From the NCBI GenBank assembly GCA_963791635.1, contig CAWBTC010000017.1:682001-746000 (forward strand): a stretch of 64,000 nt of DNA. The letters are read 5' to 3'. This stretch comes from VFMC01 sp963791635. GTDB taxonomy: Bacteria; Actinomycetota; Acidimicrobiia; Acidimicrobiales; Ilumatobacteraceae. The first letter of the stretch is position 1. Every line of letters begins with the position of its first letter. Shown here piece by piece: positions 9,728 through 18,065 of the stretch. The notes under the pieces were generated by a model. It did not search any database and was not told the DNA's origin. It saw only the letters and a list, made by a program, of their open reading frames with translations. Made by a program: the position numbers and the translations under genes.

Positions 9728-9772
9728 TCTGGCAGGTCTGGCAGGTCTGGCAGGTCTGGCAGGTCTGGCAGG
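9728..9772. repeat. 9-bp tandem repeat between convergent genes
   Basis: Five perfect copies of TCTGGCAGG lie between the AhpD-like selenoprotein gene and the convergent nitroreductase gene. No coding role is seen. Confidence 0.9.
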
Positions 9773-9797
9773 TGGCGCGGCTCACGCTCGAGTTTGG

Positions 9798-10352
9798 TCA
9801 GGTGAGGAAGGTGAGCTCCGGGTCCGGACGTACGGGCGCGGCGACCTCAGTGGTGGCCCACCCGAGATAGATCAGCGCCGTCACATGCGTGCCCTCGTTC
9901 CACCCGCACAGCGCGCTGACCTCGTGGTTCGCGCCCTTTGGGCACGAGCCCCAGTACGTGGCGAGGCCCGCCGACGTGGCCGCGAGCAGCAGGTTCTGGA
10001 TGCCGGCGGACACGGCGTCACGATTCTCCGCCGATCTCAGCGGCGAGTCGCCTTCGGCTGCACCGACCACCAAGACCACCGGCGTGCGCAGGTACTTGCC
10101 GCGCGCTTTCAACACCTTCTCGACCGGGTCACCATGTGCCTCCATCGCGTCCGCGATCGCATGGCCGAGCCGAGACCGGGCATCGCCCTCCAGCGCTGCG
10201 AAGCGCCACGGCCACGTCCGTTTGTGGTTGGGTGCCCACGTCGCCAGCTCGCACAGTCGGGTGATCAGGTCGTGCGGCACCGGGCGGGCGGCGTCGACGA
10301 GCATGCAGGTGCGGCGCGACCGGATCAGCGTGTCGAGGGCGTCGAGGTCCAT
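9798..10352 (-). CDS. Nitroreductase family protein
   Basis: This FMN-dependent oxidoreductase of the nitroreductase superfamily (184 aa) resembles the compact YdjA-like group. It has IRSRRTCMLVDAARPVPHDLI at the N-terminus, the FMN-contact region LATWAPNHKRTWPWRFAAL, and the C-terminal motif GLATYWGSC before a GWNEGTHVTALIYLGWA strand. It starts at ATG. The substrate is unknown. It is convergent with the AhpD-like pair and has no obvious operon partner. Confidence 0.85.
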   Translation of the reverse strand: MDLDALDTLIRSRRTCMLVDAARPVPHDLITRLCELATWAPNHKRTWPWRFAALEGDARSRLGHAIADAMEAHGDPVEKVLKARGKYLRTPVVLVVGAAEGDSPLRSAENRDAVSAGIQNLLLAATSAGLATYWGSCPKGANHEVSALCGWNEGTHVTALIYLGWATTEVAAPVRPDPELTFLT

Positions 10353-10394
10353 GTCCCGAGGCTACGGGGGTTGCCGTCGATGTGAGGCTGCGAG

Positions 10395-11234
10395 TCAGAG
10401 GCCCCGGATGAAGCCGACGACCTCGTCGACCCAACGACGCCACAGCTGCGGCGGGTAGTCGTGGCCCATGCCTTCGATCAGCACGAAGCGTGCGCCCGGG
10501 ATCAGTTCGGCCGTGCGCTCGCCGCCGCCCGGGGTGATGAGCGTGTCGGCGCTTCCGTGCATCACCAGCGTGGGCACCGTGACGGAACGGAGCTTGTCCG
10601 CCCGAGGCTTCGAGGCACGGATCGCCATGAACTGGCGACCGCTGCCATCAGGGCGGAACGAGCGCTCGAAGGCCCGTTCCGCATCGGCGCGCAGTCGCGT
10701 CTCGTCGAAGTACTCCGGGCTGCCCCACTCGCGTAGACCGTCGATCCAGCTCCGCACATGGCTCTCCAGATCGGTGGCCGGGGCAGCGGTGAGCAATGCA
10801 AACGCGCTCGGCGTGCTCTGGCCGAACTCCGGCTCGCCGGTGCTCGACATCACCGACGTCATCGACAGCATCCGCTCGGAGTGTTCGATCGCCATCGTCT
10901 GCACGATCATCCCGCCCATCGACAGGCCCATCACGTGCGCCTGGTCGATGCCCTCGGCATCCAGCACGGCGACCGCATCGGCGGCCATGTCGTCGACGAC
11001 GTAGGCGTTGCCCGCCTCGCCCACCGGCGCGTCCGAGAACGACGTGGACAGGCCCACGTCGCGGTTGTCGAAGCGGATGACGTAGAGGCCCTCGGCGGCG
11101 AACATCTCGCACCAGGCATCCTGGTAGTTGACGCACTGGCTGCCGAGGCCGTTCACCATCAGCAGCGCAGGGTCGGTGCGCTCGCCGAAGGTCTCGTAGA
11201 ACAGCTCGCAGTCGCCGTTGCGGGCCCAGCTCAC
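10395..11234 (-). CDS. Alpha/beta hydrolase
   Basis: This alpha/beta-hydrolase fold enzyme has 279 aa. The nucleophile elbow is GLSMGGMI (Ser near 105), the oxyanion region is MVNGLGSQ, and the acid and His are probably in MHGSADTLITP and EGMGHDYPP. The N-terminal part (RFDNRDVGLSTSF) matches the rhodomycin/aclacinomycin methylesterase-like group common in actinobacteria. It starts with GTG one nucleotide after the stop of the acyl-CoA synthetase gene, so the two are co-transcribed and may act on the same acyl substrate. Confidence 0.87.
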   Translation of the reverse strand: MSWARNGDCELFYETFGERTDPALLMVNGLGSQCVNYQDAWCEMFAAEGLYVIRFDNRDVGLSTSFSDAPVGEAGNAYVVDDMAADAVAVLDAEGIDQAHVMGLSMGGMIVQTMAIEHSERMLSMTSVMSSTGEPEFGQSTPSAFALLTAAPATDLESHVRSWIDGLREWGSPEYFDETRLRADAERAFERSFRPDGSGRQFMAIRASKPRADKLRSVTVPTLVMHGSADTLITPGGGERTAELIPGARFVLIEGMGHDYPPQLWRRWVDEVVGFIRGL

Positions 11235-11235
11235 C

Positions 11236-12981
11236 TCACTCGCCGATCAGTTGCATGCGGAGCTCGCGCTTGACGAACTTGCCGTTGGCGTTGCGTGGCA
11301 ACTCGTCGTCGAGGAACCACATCCTCGCCGGGATCTTGTGCTTGGCGATGCGCGTGCCGAGGAAGCTGCGCAGCTCGTCCTCGGTGAGCGAGGCGCCGGG
11401 CTTGAGCACGATCGCCGCGGCTACGTCTTCACCGAGGCGTTCGTCGGGGATGGCGAACACGGCGGTCTCGGCCACGGCGTCGTTCTGGTAGATCACCGTC
11501 TCGACCTCGCTGCAGTACACATTTTCACCACCGCGCAACACCATGTCCTTGGCACGGTCGACGATGAAGACGAAGCCGTCCTCGTCGACCCTGGCGATGT
11601 CGCCGGTGTTGAACCAACCATCGCGGATCGAATCGGCGGTCGCTTCAGGCCGGTTGAGGTAGCCCTTGATCACGACGGCGCCGCGCACGCACAGCTGCCC
11701 GATGGTGTCGGGACCGGCGGGCAGGTCGTCGCCCGCCTCGTCGACGAGCTTGAAGTCGAGCGTGGGCACCACCGGGCCGCATGACGCTGGCTTCTCGATG
11801 AAGAAGCGGGCGGAGTTCGCCGTGACGATGCCATGGGTCTCTGTGAGGCCGTAGCCGGTGGACGGGGCACCCGTGCCTTTCAAGGCACCGGCGATCTTGT
11901 CGACGAGGTCGGGCTGCAACGCGGCACCGCCGCCGCCCATGCCCAGCAGCGTGCTCGTGTCGCGCTTGTCCCAATCGGGGTGCTGGAGCAGCTCGCGACT
12001 CATCGTCGGCACGCCGGAGAAGTTGGTGACGCCTTCACGCTCGATCAGCTCGAGCGCTCGGCCCGGATCCCATTTGTAGGTGAACACGATCCGCGAGCCG
12101 GTGAGCGTGGCTGGGTGCAAGAGGCAGTTGCAGGCCGTCACGTGGAACAGGGGCGTCGGGGCCATGAACACGTTCTGCACCGGGGACGCCGGGGGGTTCG
12201 TGGGCGAATCGATCTCGCCAGCGGCGATGGCCTTGGCCTCGGCCGCAGCAGTGGCGGTCGCCATGAATGCGAGGTTCATCACGTTGTGCACCGACCCGCG
12301 GTGGGTGAGCTGGGCGCCCTTCGGGAAGCCGGTGGTGCCCGAGGTGTAGAAGATCGTCGCGTCGTCGTCCGGGTCGATCTCGGTGGCAGGCAGGCCCGTC
12401 GGTGCCGTCGACGCGTCGACCACGTCGGCCCAACGGCTGGCGTCAGTCGGCAACGCACGGTCGGAACGCACGCTGATGACGTGCAACGGGGCGCCGGCGC
12501 GCACCTCGTCGAGCACCTGCAACACACGCTCGAGGCGCTCGTCGTCGGCGATCAGCACCTTCGGCCGCGAGTCGGTGAGGCCGTAGGACATCTCCGTCGG
12601 CGTCCACCAGGCGTTCATGCCCACCACCGCAGCGCCGATCGACACCGTGGCCCAGTAGCCCACGACCCACTCGGGGTAGTTGCGCATGGCGAGCGCGACC
12701 CGGTCACCGCTGCCGACGCCGTGGGTGTCTCGCAGCAGGTGGGCCAGGGCGCGCACCTGGGCGTCGATCTCGGCATAGGTGTACCGCTCGTCCTCGTAGA
12801 CCACGTAGTCCTTGGAGGCGTGTGCGGCGGTGGTCTCCCACAGCACTCGCATGTTCGGGGGTGCCGAGGTGAAGACCTTGATCGGCACGTCGCGGACGAC
12901 GATCTCCGACACGTCGAAGGGCGAGCCAGCCGCGGTGAGTTCTTTGCGGGCGGCGAGGTAGTGATGCATCACGGCGGCCAT
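11236..12981 (-). CDS. Acyl-CoA synthetase (AMP-binding, class I adenylate-forming)
   Basis: This ATP-dependent acid:CoA ligase has 581 aa from the ATG giving MAAVMHHYLAARK. It has the P-loop-like motif TIFYTSGTTGFPKGAQLTH, the A5 motif GYGLTETHG, the hinge motif FNTGDIARVDEDGFVFIVDR and the C-terminal catalytic Lys in NANGKFVKREL. Residues around 200-225 carry an Ala-rich insertion (ATATAAAEAKAIAAGE). The substrate is probably a medium or long acyl chain, not determinable here. It is coupled to the downstream hydrolase and diverges from the NMNAT-like gene. Confidence 0.9.
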   Translation of the reverse strand: MAAVMHHYLAARKELTAAGSPFDVSEIVVRDVPIKVFTSAPPNMRVLWETTAAHASKDYVVYEDERYTYAEIDAQVRALAHLLRDTHGVGSGDRVALAMRNYPEWVVGYWATVSIGAAVVGMNAWWTPTEMSYGLTDSRPKVLIADDERLERVLQVLDEVRAGAPLHVISVRSDRALPTDASRWADVVDASTAPTGLPATEIDPDDDATIFYTSGTTGFPKGAQLTHRGSVHNVMNLAFMATATAAAEAKAIAAGEIDSPTNPPASPVQNVFMAPTPLFHVTACNCLLHPATLTGSRIVFTYKWDPGRALELIEREGVTNFSGVPTMSRELLQHPDWDKRDTSTLLGMGGGGAALQPDLVDKIAGALKGTGAPSTGYGLTETHGIVTANSARFFIEKPASCGPVVPTLDFKLVDEAGDDLPAGPDTIGQLCVRGAVVIKGYLNRPEATADSIRDGWFNTGDIARVDEDGFVFIVDRAKDMVLRGGENVYCSEVETVIYQNDAVAETAVFAIPDERLGEDVAAAIVLKPGASLTEDELRSFLGTRIAKHKIPARMWFLDDELPRNANGKFVKRELRMQLIGE

Positions 12982-13153
12982 CGTTGCAGGAGGGGTGCGT
13001 TCGCTTCCACACGGACCGAGGAACCCAACTGTCGCGGCCCAGCAGGCCAGCGGAGCCGGCATCGGGGACCGGCGGAGATCGGCGACGGACCGGCCACCGA
13101 GAACGACACGTCACGTGCCTGGCGTCATCGGGCGTCATCGGGCATCATCGGGC

Positions 13154-13684
13154 ATGGCCGACGCCGAGCTGAACGCACCCGCCGGATCCGCGGAACCTGT
13201 CGCGCGCCGGCACCTGACGGCGCTGATCGTCGGTCGGTTCAACCCGCCGCATCTCGGTCACAGCTACATGATCGAGTGGGCCGCCGAACGTGTCGAGCGT
13301 CTCGTCGTCTTCGTGAACACCCGCGACGGTGAGCTGGTGCCGGGCGAGCTGCGGGCCGGGTGGCTGGCCGATCTGCATCCACAGGTGTCGGTGGTGGAGG
13401 TGCGCCACGACCTCGACACGGACTTTGGCGACGAGCGTCTGTGGGCGAAGTGGATGGCGCTCTTCCGTGACAGCTGGCCGCACGATGCGGGTCCACACGC
13501 CGTGTTCTCGAGCGACCCGTACATCGACGAGCTCGCTCGTCGTTTCGGTGCCGAAGCGATCGTCGTCGACCCCGAGCGGATGACTGTTCCGATCAGCGCG
13601 ACCCAGATCCGTGAGGCACCGGCCGACCACCTCCACCGCCTGGCACCCGACGTCCGCGCCTGGGTCGAAGTCAACCTGCTCTAG
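13154..13684 (+). CDS. Nicotinamide-nucleotide adenylyltransferase-like nucleotidyltransferase
   Basis: This cytidylyltransferase-fold protein has 176 aa. The N-terminal active-site motif is GRFNPPHLGHSYMI (the HxGH signature) and the C-terminal motif is ISATQIR (ISxTxxR), as in NadM/NadR-type NMN adenylyltransferases that make NAD from NMN and ATP. The start is the ATG giving MADAELNAPAG. Immediately upstream, 10-bp repeats (CATCGGGCGT and variants, about 13118-13154) run into the start codon. A role in NAD salvage is likely, but a different nucleotidyl acceptor cannot be excluded. Confidence 0.85.
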   Translation: MADAELNAPAGSAEPVARRHLTALIVGRFNPPHLGHSYMIEWAAERVERLVVFVNTRDGELVPGELRAGWLADLHPQVSVVEVRHDLDTDFGDERLWAKWMALFRDSWPHDAGPHAVFSSDPYIDELARRFGAEAIVVDPERMTVPISATQIREAPADHLHRLAPDVRAWVEVNLL

Positions 13685-14285
13685 CGCCCTCTCACCCGAG
13701 TCCTCCAAACCCGGGCACCCGAGTCCCACGCGCCCGTCCGAGTGCCACAACACCATCCGAGTCCCACGCGCCCGTGCGAGTCCCAGGAGGTCGAACCGAG
13801 TGCCACGCGCCACCCCGGGGTGGCGCGTGGCACTCGGATCCCCTGTGGTTTGACTGGCCAGCGCGCGGGACCGCGTCCGTCCGTCCGCACGAAGCGCCGG
13901 GGGGCCATCGAGGGTTCTCCGTATGAAGCGTCCACCTGGCGTTGGCGACCGACCCGCCACCGCATCTTGAGCATGTCTTCGATCAGGCCGAGTGGCGTCC
14001 GAGTGCCACGCGCCACCCCGGGTTGGCGCGTGGCACTCGGATTGACCGGCTGGGACTCGGGTTGACGGGTGGGACTCGGGCTGCGCGGTGGGACTCGGGT
14101 TGACGGGTGGGACTCGGGTTGACGGGTGGGACTCGGGTTGACGGGTGGGACTCGGGGGGTGATCACGCGGCAGCGCCCCGCCGTCACGAGGACAGCGGGG
14201 CGCCGGCTTGCAGTGCTGACGGGGGGTCCCGGCACCCTCGAGGGGTCGAGTCGTCAGGTCACGCGTGACCCAGAAGCGGGTCAGA
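13685..14285. repeat. 600-bp gene-free island of palindromes and 19-bp repeats
   Basis: No convincing gene lies between the convergent NMNAT-like and peroxiredoxin genes. The left part (13697-13797) carries CGAG-containing units (core CGAGTCCCAC) at 13697, 13720, 13739, 13758, 13777 and 13797. The right part (14051-14160) carries a 19-bp unit TGGGACTCGGGTTGACGGG repeated about six times in the opposite sense. Two 42-bp palindromes built on CCGAGTGCCACGCGCCACCC and its complement lie at 13796-13837 (perfect) and 13999-14040 (one mismatch). The whole gap is therefore organised as a large inverted arrangement. Confidence 0.9.
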
Positions 14286-14921
14286 TCAGGTGTTGGGCTG
14301 CCCGATGGTGCGCAGGTACGGCTTGACCGTCGTCCACCCCTGCGGGAACAGCTGCTTGGCCTCGTCGTCGGTCACGGCAGCGCCGATGATCACGTCGTCG
14401 CCGTCGGTCCAGTTCGCCGGGGTGGCGACCTTGTACTTGGCGGTGAGCTGCAGGCTGTCGATCACGCGGAGGATCTCGTCGAAGTTGCGACCGGTGCTCG
14501 CGGGATAGGTGATGGTGAGCTTCACCTTCTTGTCCGGACCGATCACGAACACCGACCGGACGGTCATCGTGTCGTTCGCGTTCGGGTGGATCATGTCGTA
14601 CAGGTCAGCGACCTTGCGGTCCGGGTCGCCGATCATCGGGAAGTTCACCGGCGTGCCCTGGGTCTCGGCGATGTCCGCTTCCCACTTGATGTGGCTGTCG
14701 ACCGGGTCGACCGAGAGGCCGATCACCTTCACGTTGCGCCGGTCGAATTCCGGCTTGATCCGGGCGACGTAGCCGAGCTCGGTCGTGCACACCGGCGTGA
14801 AGTCCTTCGGGTGGCTGAACAGGACGCCCCACGAGTCGCCGAGCCACTCATGGAAGCTGATCTCGCCCTGCGTCGTGGGGGCGGTGAAGTCGGGTGCGGT
14901 GTCGCCGAGACGGACAACCAT
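14286..14921 (-). CDS. 1-Cys peroxiredoxin (Prx6 type)
   Basis: This thiol peroxidase reducing H2O2 and organic hydroperoxides has 211 aa. The peroxidatic Cys is in HPKDFTPVCTTELG, followed by the Prx6-type extensions KVIGLSVDPVDSHIKW and the long C-terminal domain ending DEAKQLFPQGWTTVKPYLRTI. The start ATG (MVVRLGDTAPDF) is preceded by the strong ribosome-binding site AAGGAG 8 nt upstream. The peroxidatic codon is TGC here, in contrast to the TGA of the two selenoproteins. It diverges from the ArsR gene over about 120 bp. Confidence 0.94.
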   Translation of the reverse strand: MVVRLGDTAPDFTAPTTQGEISFHEWLGDSWGVLFSHPKDFTPVCTTELGYVARIKPEFDRRNVKVIGLSVDPVDSHIKWEADIAETQGTPVNFPMIGDPDRKVADLYDMIHPNANDTMTVRSVFVIGPDKKVKLTITYPASTGRNFDEILRVIDSLQLTAKYKVATPANWTDGDDVIIGAAVTDDEAKQLFPQGWTTVKPYLRTIGQPNT

Positions 14922-15007
14922 GGTGGTGCTCCTTGCACGAGATGAACGGATGGAATTCGATCCAACCTCTCGCCAGCCTACCCAATTCCCGACCAATGCA
15001 ATCGGGA

Positions 15008-15036
15008 TTGACATGTGACCAGACGGTCACGTAAAT
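15008..15036 (+). promoter_or_regulatory. Sigma-70-type promoter of the ArsR gene; leaderless transcript
   Basis: A perfect -35 TTGACA (15008-15013) and a -10 GTAAAT (15031-15036) are separated by 17 bp. Transcription would begin at about 15043-15045, on the GTG codon at 15045. This argues for a leaderless mRNA and for that GTG rather than the one at 15015, which lies inside the promoter. Confidence 0.7.
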
Positions 15037-15044
15037 TCGATCCT

Positions 15045-15722
15045 GTGGGTGAGGTCGAGCAGGCGGATGCGGTGTTCAAGGCACTGGCCGATCACACTCG
15101 TCGCGCATTGCTCGACGCATTGTTCGCCCTCGACGGTCAGACGGTGCAGGCACTGTGCGATCGGCATCCGGAGATGACCCGGTTCGGGGTGATGAAGCAC
15201 CTGTCGGTCCTCGAGTCGGCGAACCTCGTCGTCACCCGGAAGACAGGCCGTTCGAAGCAGCACTTCCTCAACCCGATCCCGATCCAACAGATCAACGATC
15301 GGTGGATCGACAAGTACGCCCGACCGTTCGCCCGGGCGATGACCGACCTCCAGCGACGTCTGGAACAGCAACACATCAGCAACACGATCAGCAACACGAT
15401 CAGCGACAACGGGAGGCAACACCATGACCACGCGACATGTGCATCGCATCTACATCCGCGCCACAGCCGAGCAGGTGTGGCAGGGGCTCGTCGATCCCGA
15501 GTTCACCCGCCGGTACTTCCACGACACGGCCTTCGACCAGCCACCCCAGGCCGGCCAGCCATATCGAACGACGATGTCGAACGGCGCGCCCGCTCTCGAC
15601 GGGATCATCGAGGTGTGCGAGCCACCGCGGCGGCTCGTGCAGACGTGGCACGTGCTGTACGACGCGGCGATGACCGAGGAGCCTCCCAGTCGCGTCGAGT
15701 GGACCATCATCGACGCCGGTGA
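15045..15722 (+). CDS. ArsR-family transcriptional regulator with an abnormal 3' end
   Basis: This winged-helix repressor of the ArsR type is paired with an SRPBCC gene. The HTH region covers DAVFKALADHTRRALLDAL to MKHLSVLESANLVVTRKTGRSKQHFLNP. The natural protein would be about 110-125 aa. The frame instead stays open to 15722 and overlaps the SRPBCC gene by about 300 nt in another frame, so the last 100 residues are probably not native. Just before the SRPBCC start is a 12-bp repeat (ATCAGCAACACG, 15374-15408). A frame change there would end the protein at the TGA of 15425-15427 and create an ATGA overlap. Start choice rests on the promoter position. Confidence 0.75.
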   Translation: MGEVEQADAVFKALADHTRRALLDALFALDGQTVQALCDRHPEMTRFGVMKHLSVLESANLVVTRKTGRSKQHFLNPIPIQQINDRWIDKYARPFARAMTDLQRRLEQQHISNTISNTISDNGRQHHDHATCASHLHPRHSRAGVAGARRSRVHPPVLPRHGLRPATPGRPAISNDDVERRARSRRDHRGVRATAAARADVARAVRRGDDRGASQSRRVDHHRRR

Positions 15723-16338
15723 CGGCATGGTCCGCCTCGACGTGGTCCACGGCGACCTGGCGCTCAGCCCGCTCACCTGGGCACACGTCAAGGATGGCTG
15801 GCCGTGGATGCTCGACTCCCTCAAATCATTGCTGGAGACCGGCGAGCCGTTGCCGGCCGAGACGATGAACGAACCCGACGCCTCGCCCGATCCCGTCGGC
15901 GACTGGCACCGGGCGCAGGCCATCGAGTGCAACAACGGCGTGTGGGAGATGGTGTCGGCCGAACGCACACCTGCCAACGACGAGGAGATGCTGCGCCGGG
16001 CGTATGCCTCTGCGTATCACTGGCAGCGGGCGGCACGGCGCACGCCGGTGAACGAGGTTCGTGCGCTCTACATGCTTGCCAAGGCACATCTCCTGGCCGG
16101 TGCTGCCGAGCAGTCGTTGCGCTACGCGGATGCGTGTCTGGCCGGCACGCTCGAACACGGGTTGGTCGACTTCGACCTCGCGTATGCGCACGAGTCGCGA
16201 GCGTGGGCGCTCGCCGCGGTGGGTGACATGGACGCATCGTTGGCCGAGTGGGCGACCGCGAAGTCGGTGCCGGTGCTCGATCCCGAGGACCGTGAGATCG
16301 TCGACGCCGACCTCGCCGACGCCCCGGTCACGGGCTGA
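15424..16338 (+). CDS. SRPBCC/AHSA1-domain protein with C-terminal helical domain
   Basis: This protein has 304 aa. Residues 1-140 form an AHSA1-like SRPBCC domain (HRIYIRATAEQVWQGLVDPEFTRRYF; RVEWTIIDAGDGMVRLDVVH). Residues about 165-300 are all-alpha and TPR-like, with short helices around MLRRAYASAYHWQRAARRTP and ALYMLAKAHLLAGAAEQSL. The ribosome-binding site GGGAGG lies 7 nt before the ATG. ArsR plus AHSA1-like pairs are common in actinobacteria, and the second gene is thought to bind a hydrophobic ligand. The ligand is unknown. Confidence 0.85.
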   Translation: MTTRHVHRIYIRATAEQVWQGLVDPEFTRRYFHDTAFDQPPQAGQPYRTTMSNGAPALDGIIEVCEPPRRLVQTWHVLYDAAMTEEPPSRVEWTIIDAGDGMVRLDVVHGDLALSPLTWAHVKDGWPWMLDSLKSLLETGEPLPAETMNEPDASPDPVGDWHRAQAIECNNGVWEMVSAERTPANDEEMLRRAYASAYHWQRAARRTPVNEVRALYMLAKAHLLAGAAEQSLRYADACLAGTLEHGLVDFDLAYAHESRAWALAAVGDMDASLAEWATAKSVPVLDPEDREIVDADLADAPVTG

Positions 16339-16422
16339 TCGCCGTCGCCGTCGTCGGAGACCTGCGCCCGCCCGGCAGGGCCCGCGCGGGCAACCGTTCG
16401 ATCACGTGGCGCCGACGAGATG

Positions 16423-17328
16423 TCAGGCGCTGGGACCGGTGTCGCTCAGGTAGTCGCGCGACTCCCAGATGCGGCGATCGATGTACGACTGCAGTTCGCC
16501 CATGTACCAGTTCGCCTCGGTGGTGTACCAGCGTCCGGAGAACCAGCGTCCGACGCAACCCCACATGTCGCCGGCGGTGTAGTCGCGGCCTCGGGTGAAG
16601 TTGTTCAGCCAGGTCTCGTTGCCGTCGAAGCAGTTGCGCCACGTGGCAAGTCCGATGTCGAGGTTGTAGGCGGTGGAGCGGATCGAGCCCTCGATCCCGT
16701 CGGCGAAGTAGTACGCCTTGACTTGCATCAGACCGACGACCTGCGGGCACTCGCCGGGCCGGCCGTCGACGCCGATGCCGTGGCCGGGCAGGCACAGGAT
16801 GGGGTCGGAGGTCCAGTCGCCGAGGCCGTCCATCTTGCCCCAGGCTTCCTTGGCCACCTGGGCGCGGAGCAGGTTCTCGTCGTAGCCCCACTTGCAGGCG
16901 GCCCAGCGGATGATGTCGTCGGTGGATCCGGTGAAGTTGCCGGTCGCACGCGGGAAGAACGTCGGGTGGGCCCGCCAGGTGGTGTTGTTGTAGGGGGCGT
17001 TCAGCGGCCGGGTCTCGGGCGATGGGTTGGCGCGCACCTCGGCAGCGCACTGCTCCTCGGTCGGGAGCTGAGCGCCCAGCGGTAGCAGGGCGTACACACC
17101 GGGCGAAGCCGCCGGGACGACCTGGGTGGGGGCACAGCCGTTGCCGCACTGGCCGAGCATCACGAGCGCAGCGCCGAAGCCGAACAGACGGGTGCCATGA
17201 CGGCGGACGCGACGACCGCGCCGGGTCACAGGGGTGCCGGAGCGGATGTCCTGACCCGGCTGCTCGCCGAGGTGTTCGAGCCGATCGGGGCCGATTCGCG
17301 CAGAACGGGTGGACCAGGAACGCAACAT
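16423..17328 (-). CDS. Exported lytic transglycosylase-like (SLT) protein
   Basis: This probably secreted or membrane-anchored protein has 301 aa. After a basic N-terminus, a hydrophobic segment (LFGFGAALVMLG, near residue 55) is followed by Cys-rich CGNGCAPT; a signal anchor or lipoprotein site is possible, but no clean lipobox is seen. The later region VAKEAWGKMDG, then PQVVGLMQVKAYYFADG and STAYNLDIGLATW, matches the order of motifs in SLT-type muramidases (catalytic Glu, then GLMQV). It likely cleaves peptidoglycan. The start is the ATG giving MLRSWSTRS; a longer form from 17367 is possible. Confidence 0.7.
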   Translation of the reverse strand: MLRSWSTRSARIGPDRLEHLGEQPGQDIRSGTPVTRRGRRVRRHGTRLFGFGAALVMLGQCGNGCAPTQVVPAASPGVYALLPLGAQLPTEEQCAAEVRANPSPETRPLNAPYNNTTWRAHPTFFPRATGNFTGSTDDIIRWAACKWGYDENLLRAQVAKEAWGKMDGLGDWTSDPILCLPGHGIGVDGRPGECPQVVGLMQVKAYYFADGIEGSIRSTAYNLDIGLATWRNCFDGNETWLNNFTRGRDYTAGDMWGCVGRWFSGRWYTTEANWYMGELQSYIDRRIWESRDYLSDTGPSA

Positions 17329-17399
17329 GACGAAATCATGACAAACAGGTGTCGATTTCGCAACCATCCCCGTGAGTGTTCATCTCTGGTGCACATGCG

Positions 17400-18065
17400 T
17401 CAGTTCGGGGGGACGATGCGACCCTGGTGCAGATGGACCGTGTGCCGGGGATGCAGGGTGGCCGACCACGAGGCGTGATGCGTCGCCACGACGATCGTGG
17501 TGGTACGAGCACGTTCGGTGAGCTCAGCCGCGAGCATCGCGACCTGGGTGTCGTCGAGGGAGACGTCGGGCTCGTCGAGCACCAGCAACGACGACGGACC
17601 TGCGAGTGCCGCGGCGAGCGCAACGCGGCGCCGCTGTCCACCTGACAGACGACCGCAGCGCTCGGCGACGAGATCGTCGAGACCGACGGTGGTCAGCGCC
17701 CGGTGCACCATCGCCCGACGATCGCGGGCGTTCGGCGCCAGCTCACGCATCACCGCCATGACGTCGACGTGGTCGAAGACCCGCATCCGCGACGGCACCG
17801 TGTCGCGCTGGGGGAGGTAGCCGAGGGTCCGACGCACGGCCACGAGCGCGTCGGGATCGTCGGTTGCCCGGCCTGCCACGGTGAGACGGCCACGCTGAGG
17901 TGCCGTCACCGTCGCCAGCAGGCGCAGCAGCGTCGTCTTGCCGCTGCCGTTGTCGCCGTGGACGAGCGTGATCCCGGGACCGATGGTGAGCGACGGCACG
18001 TCGAGCTCGAACCGCGTGCCGAGGCGGACGGTGACACCATCGAGGTGGACCGTCGGGGCGCTCAT
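17400..18065 (-). CDS. ABC transporter ATP-binding protein
   Basis: This compact 221-aa ABC ATPase has Walker A GDNGSGKTT, signature RLSGGQRRRVALAAALAG, Walker B LLVLDEPDVSLDD and the switch His in VVATHHASW. The Q-loop lies in LGYLPQRDTV. The start is the ATG giving MSAPTVHLDG, overlapping the stop of the membrane gene upstream. With that gene and the sigma factor it forms a tightly overlapped three-gene operon. It resembles ABC-2 type exporters; substrate unknown. Confidence 0.9.
   Translation of the reverse strand: MSAPTVHLDGVTVRLGTRFELDVPSLTIGPGITLVHGDNGSGKTTLLRLLATVTAPQRGRLTVAGRATDDPDALVAVRRTLGYLPQRDTVPSRMRVFDHVDVMAVMRELAPNARDRRAMVHRALTTVGLDDLVAERCGRLSGGQRRRVALAAALAGPSSLLVLDEPDVSLDDTQVAMLAAELTERARTTTIVVATHHASWSATLHPRHTVHLHQGRIVPPN

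Noticed and set aside
11833..13332. Long plus-strand open frame opposite the acyl-CoA synthetase gene
   Set aside because: Gly/Arg/His-rich shadow without motifs; the minus-strand ligase is unambiguous.
13796..13837. CRISPR array or plain terminator in the 13.7-14.2 kb gap
   Set aside because: Units are 19 bp with almost no spacers and invert across the centre, unlike CRISPR. The palindrome lacks a T tract and belongs to a larger repeat set.
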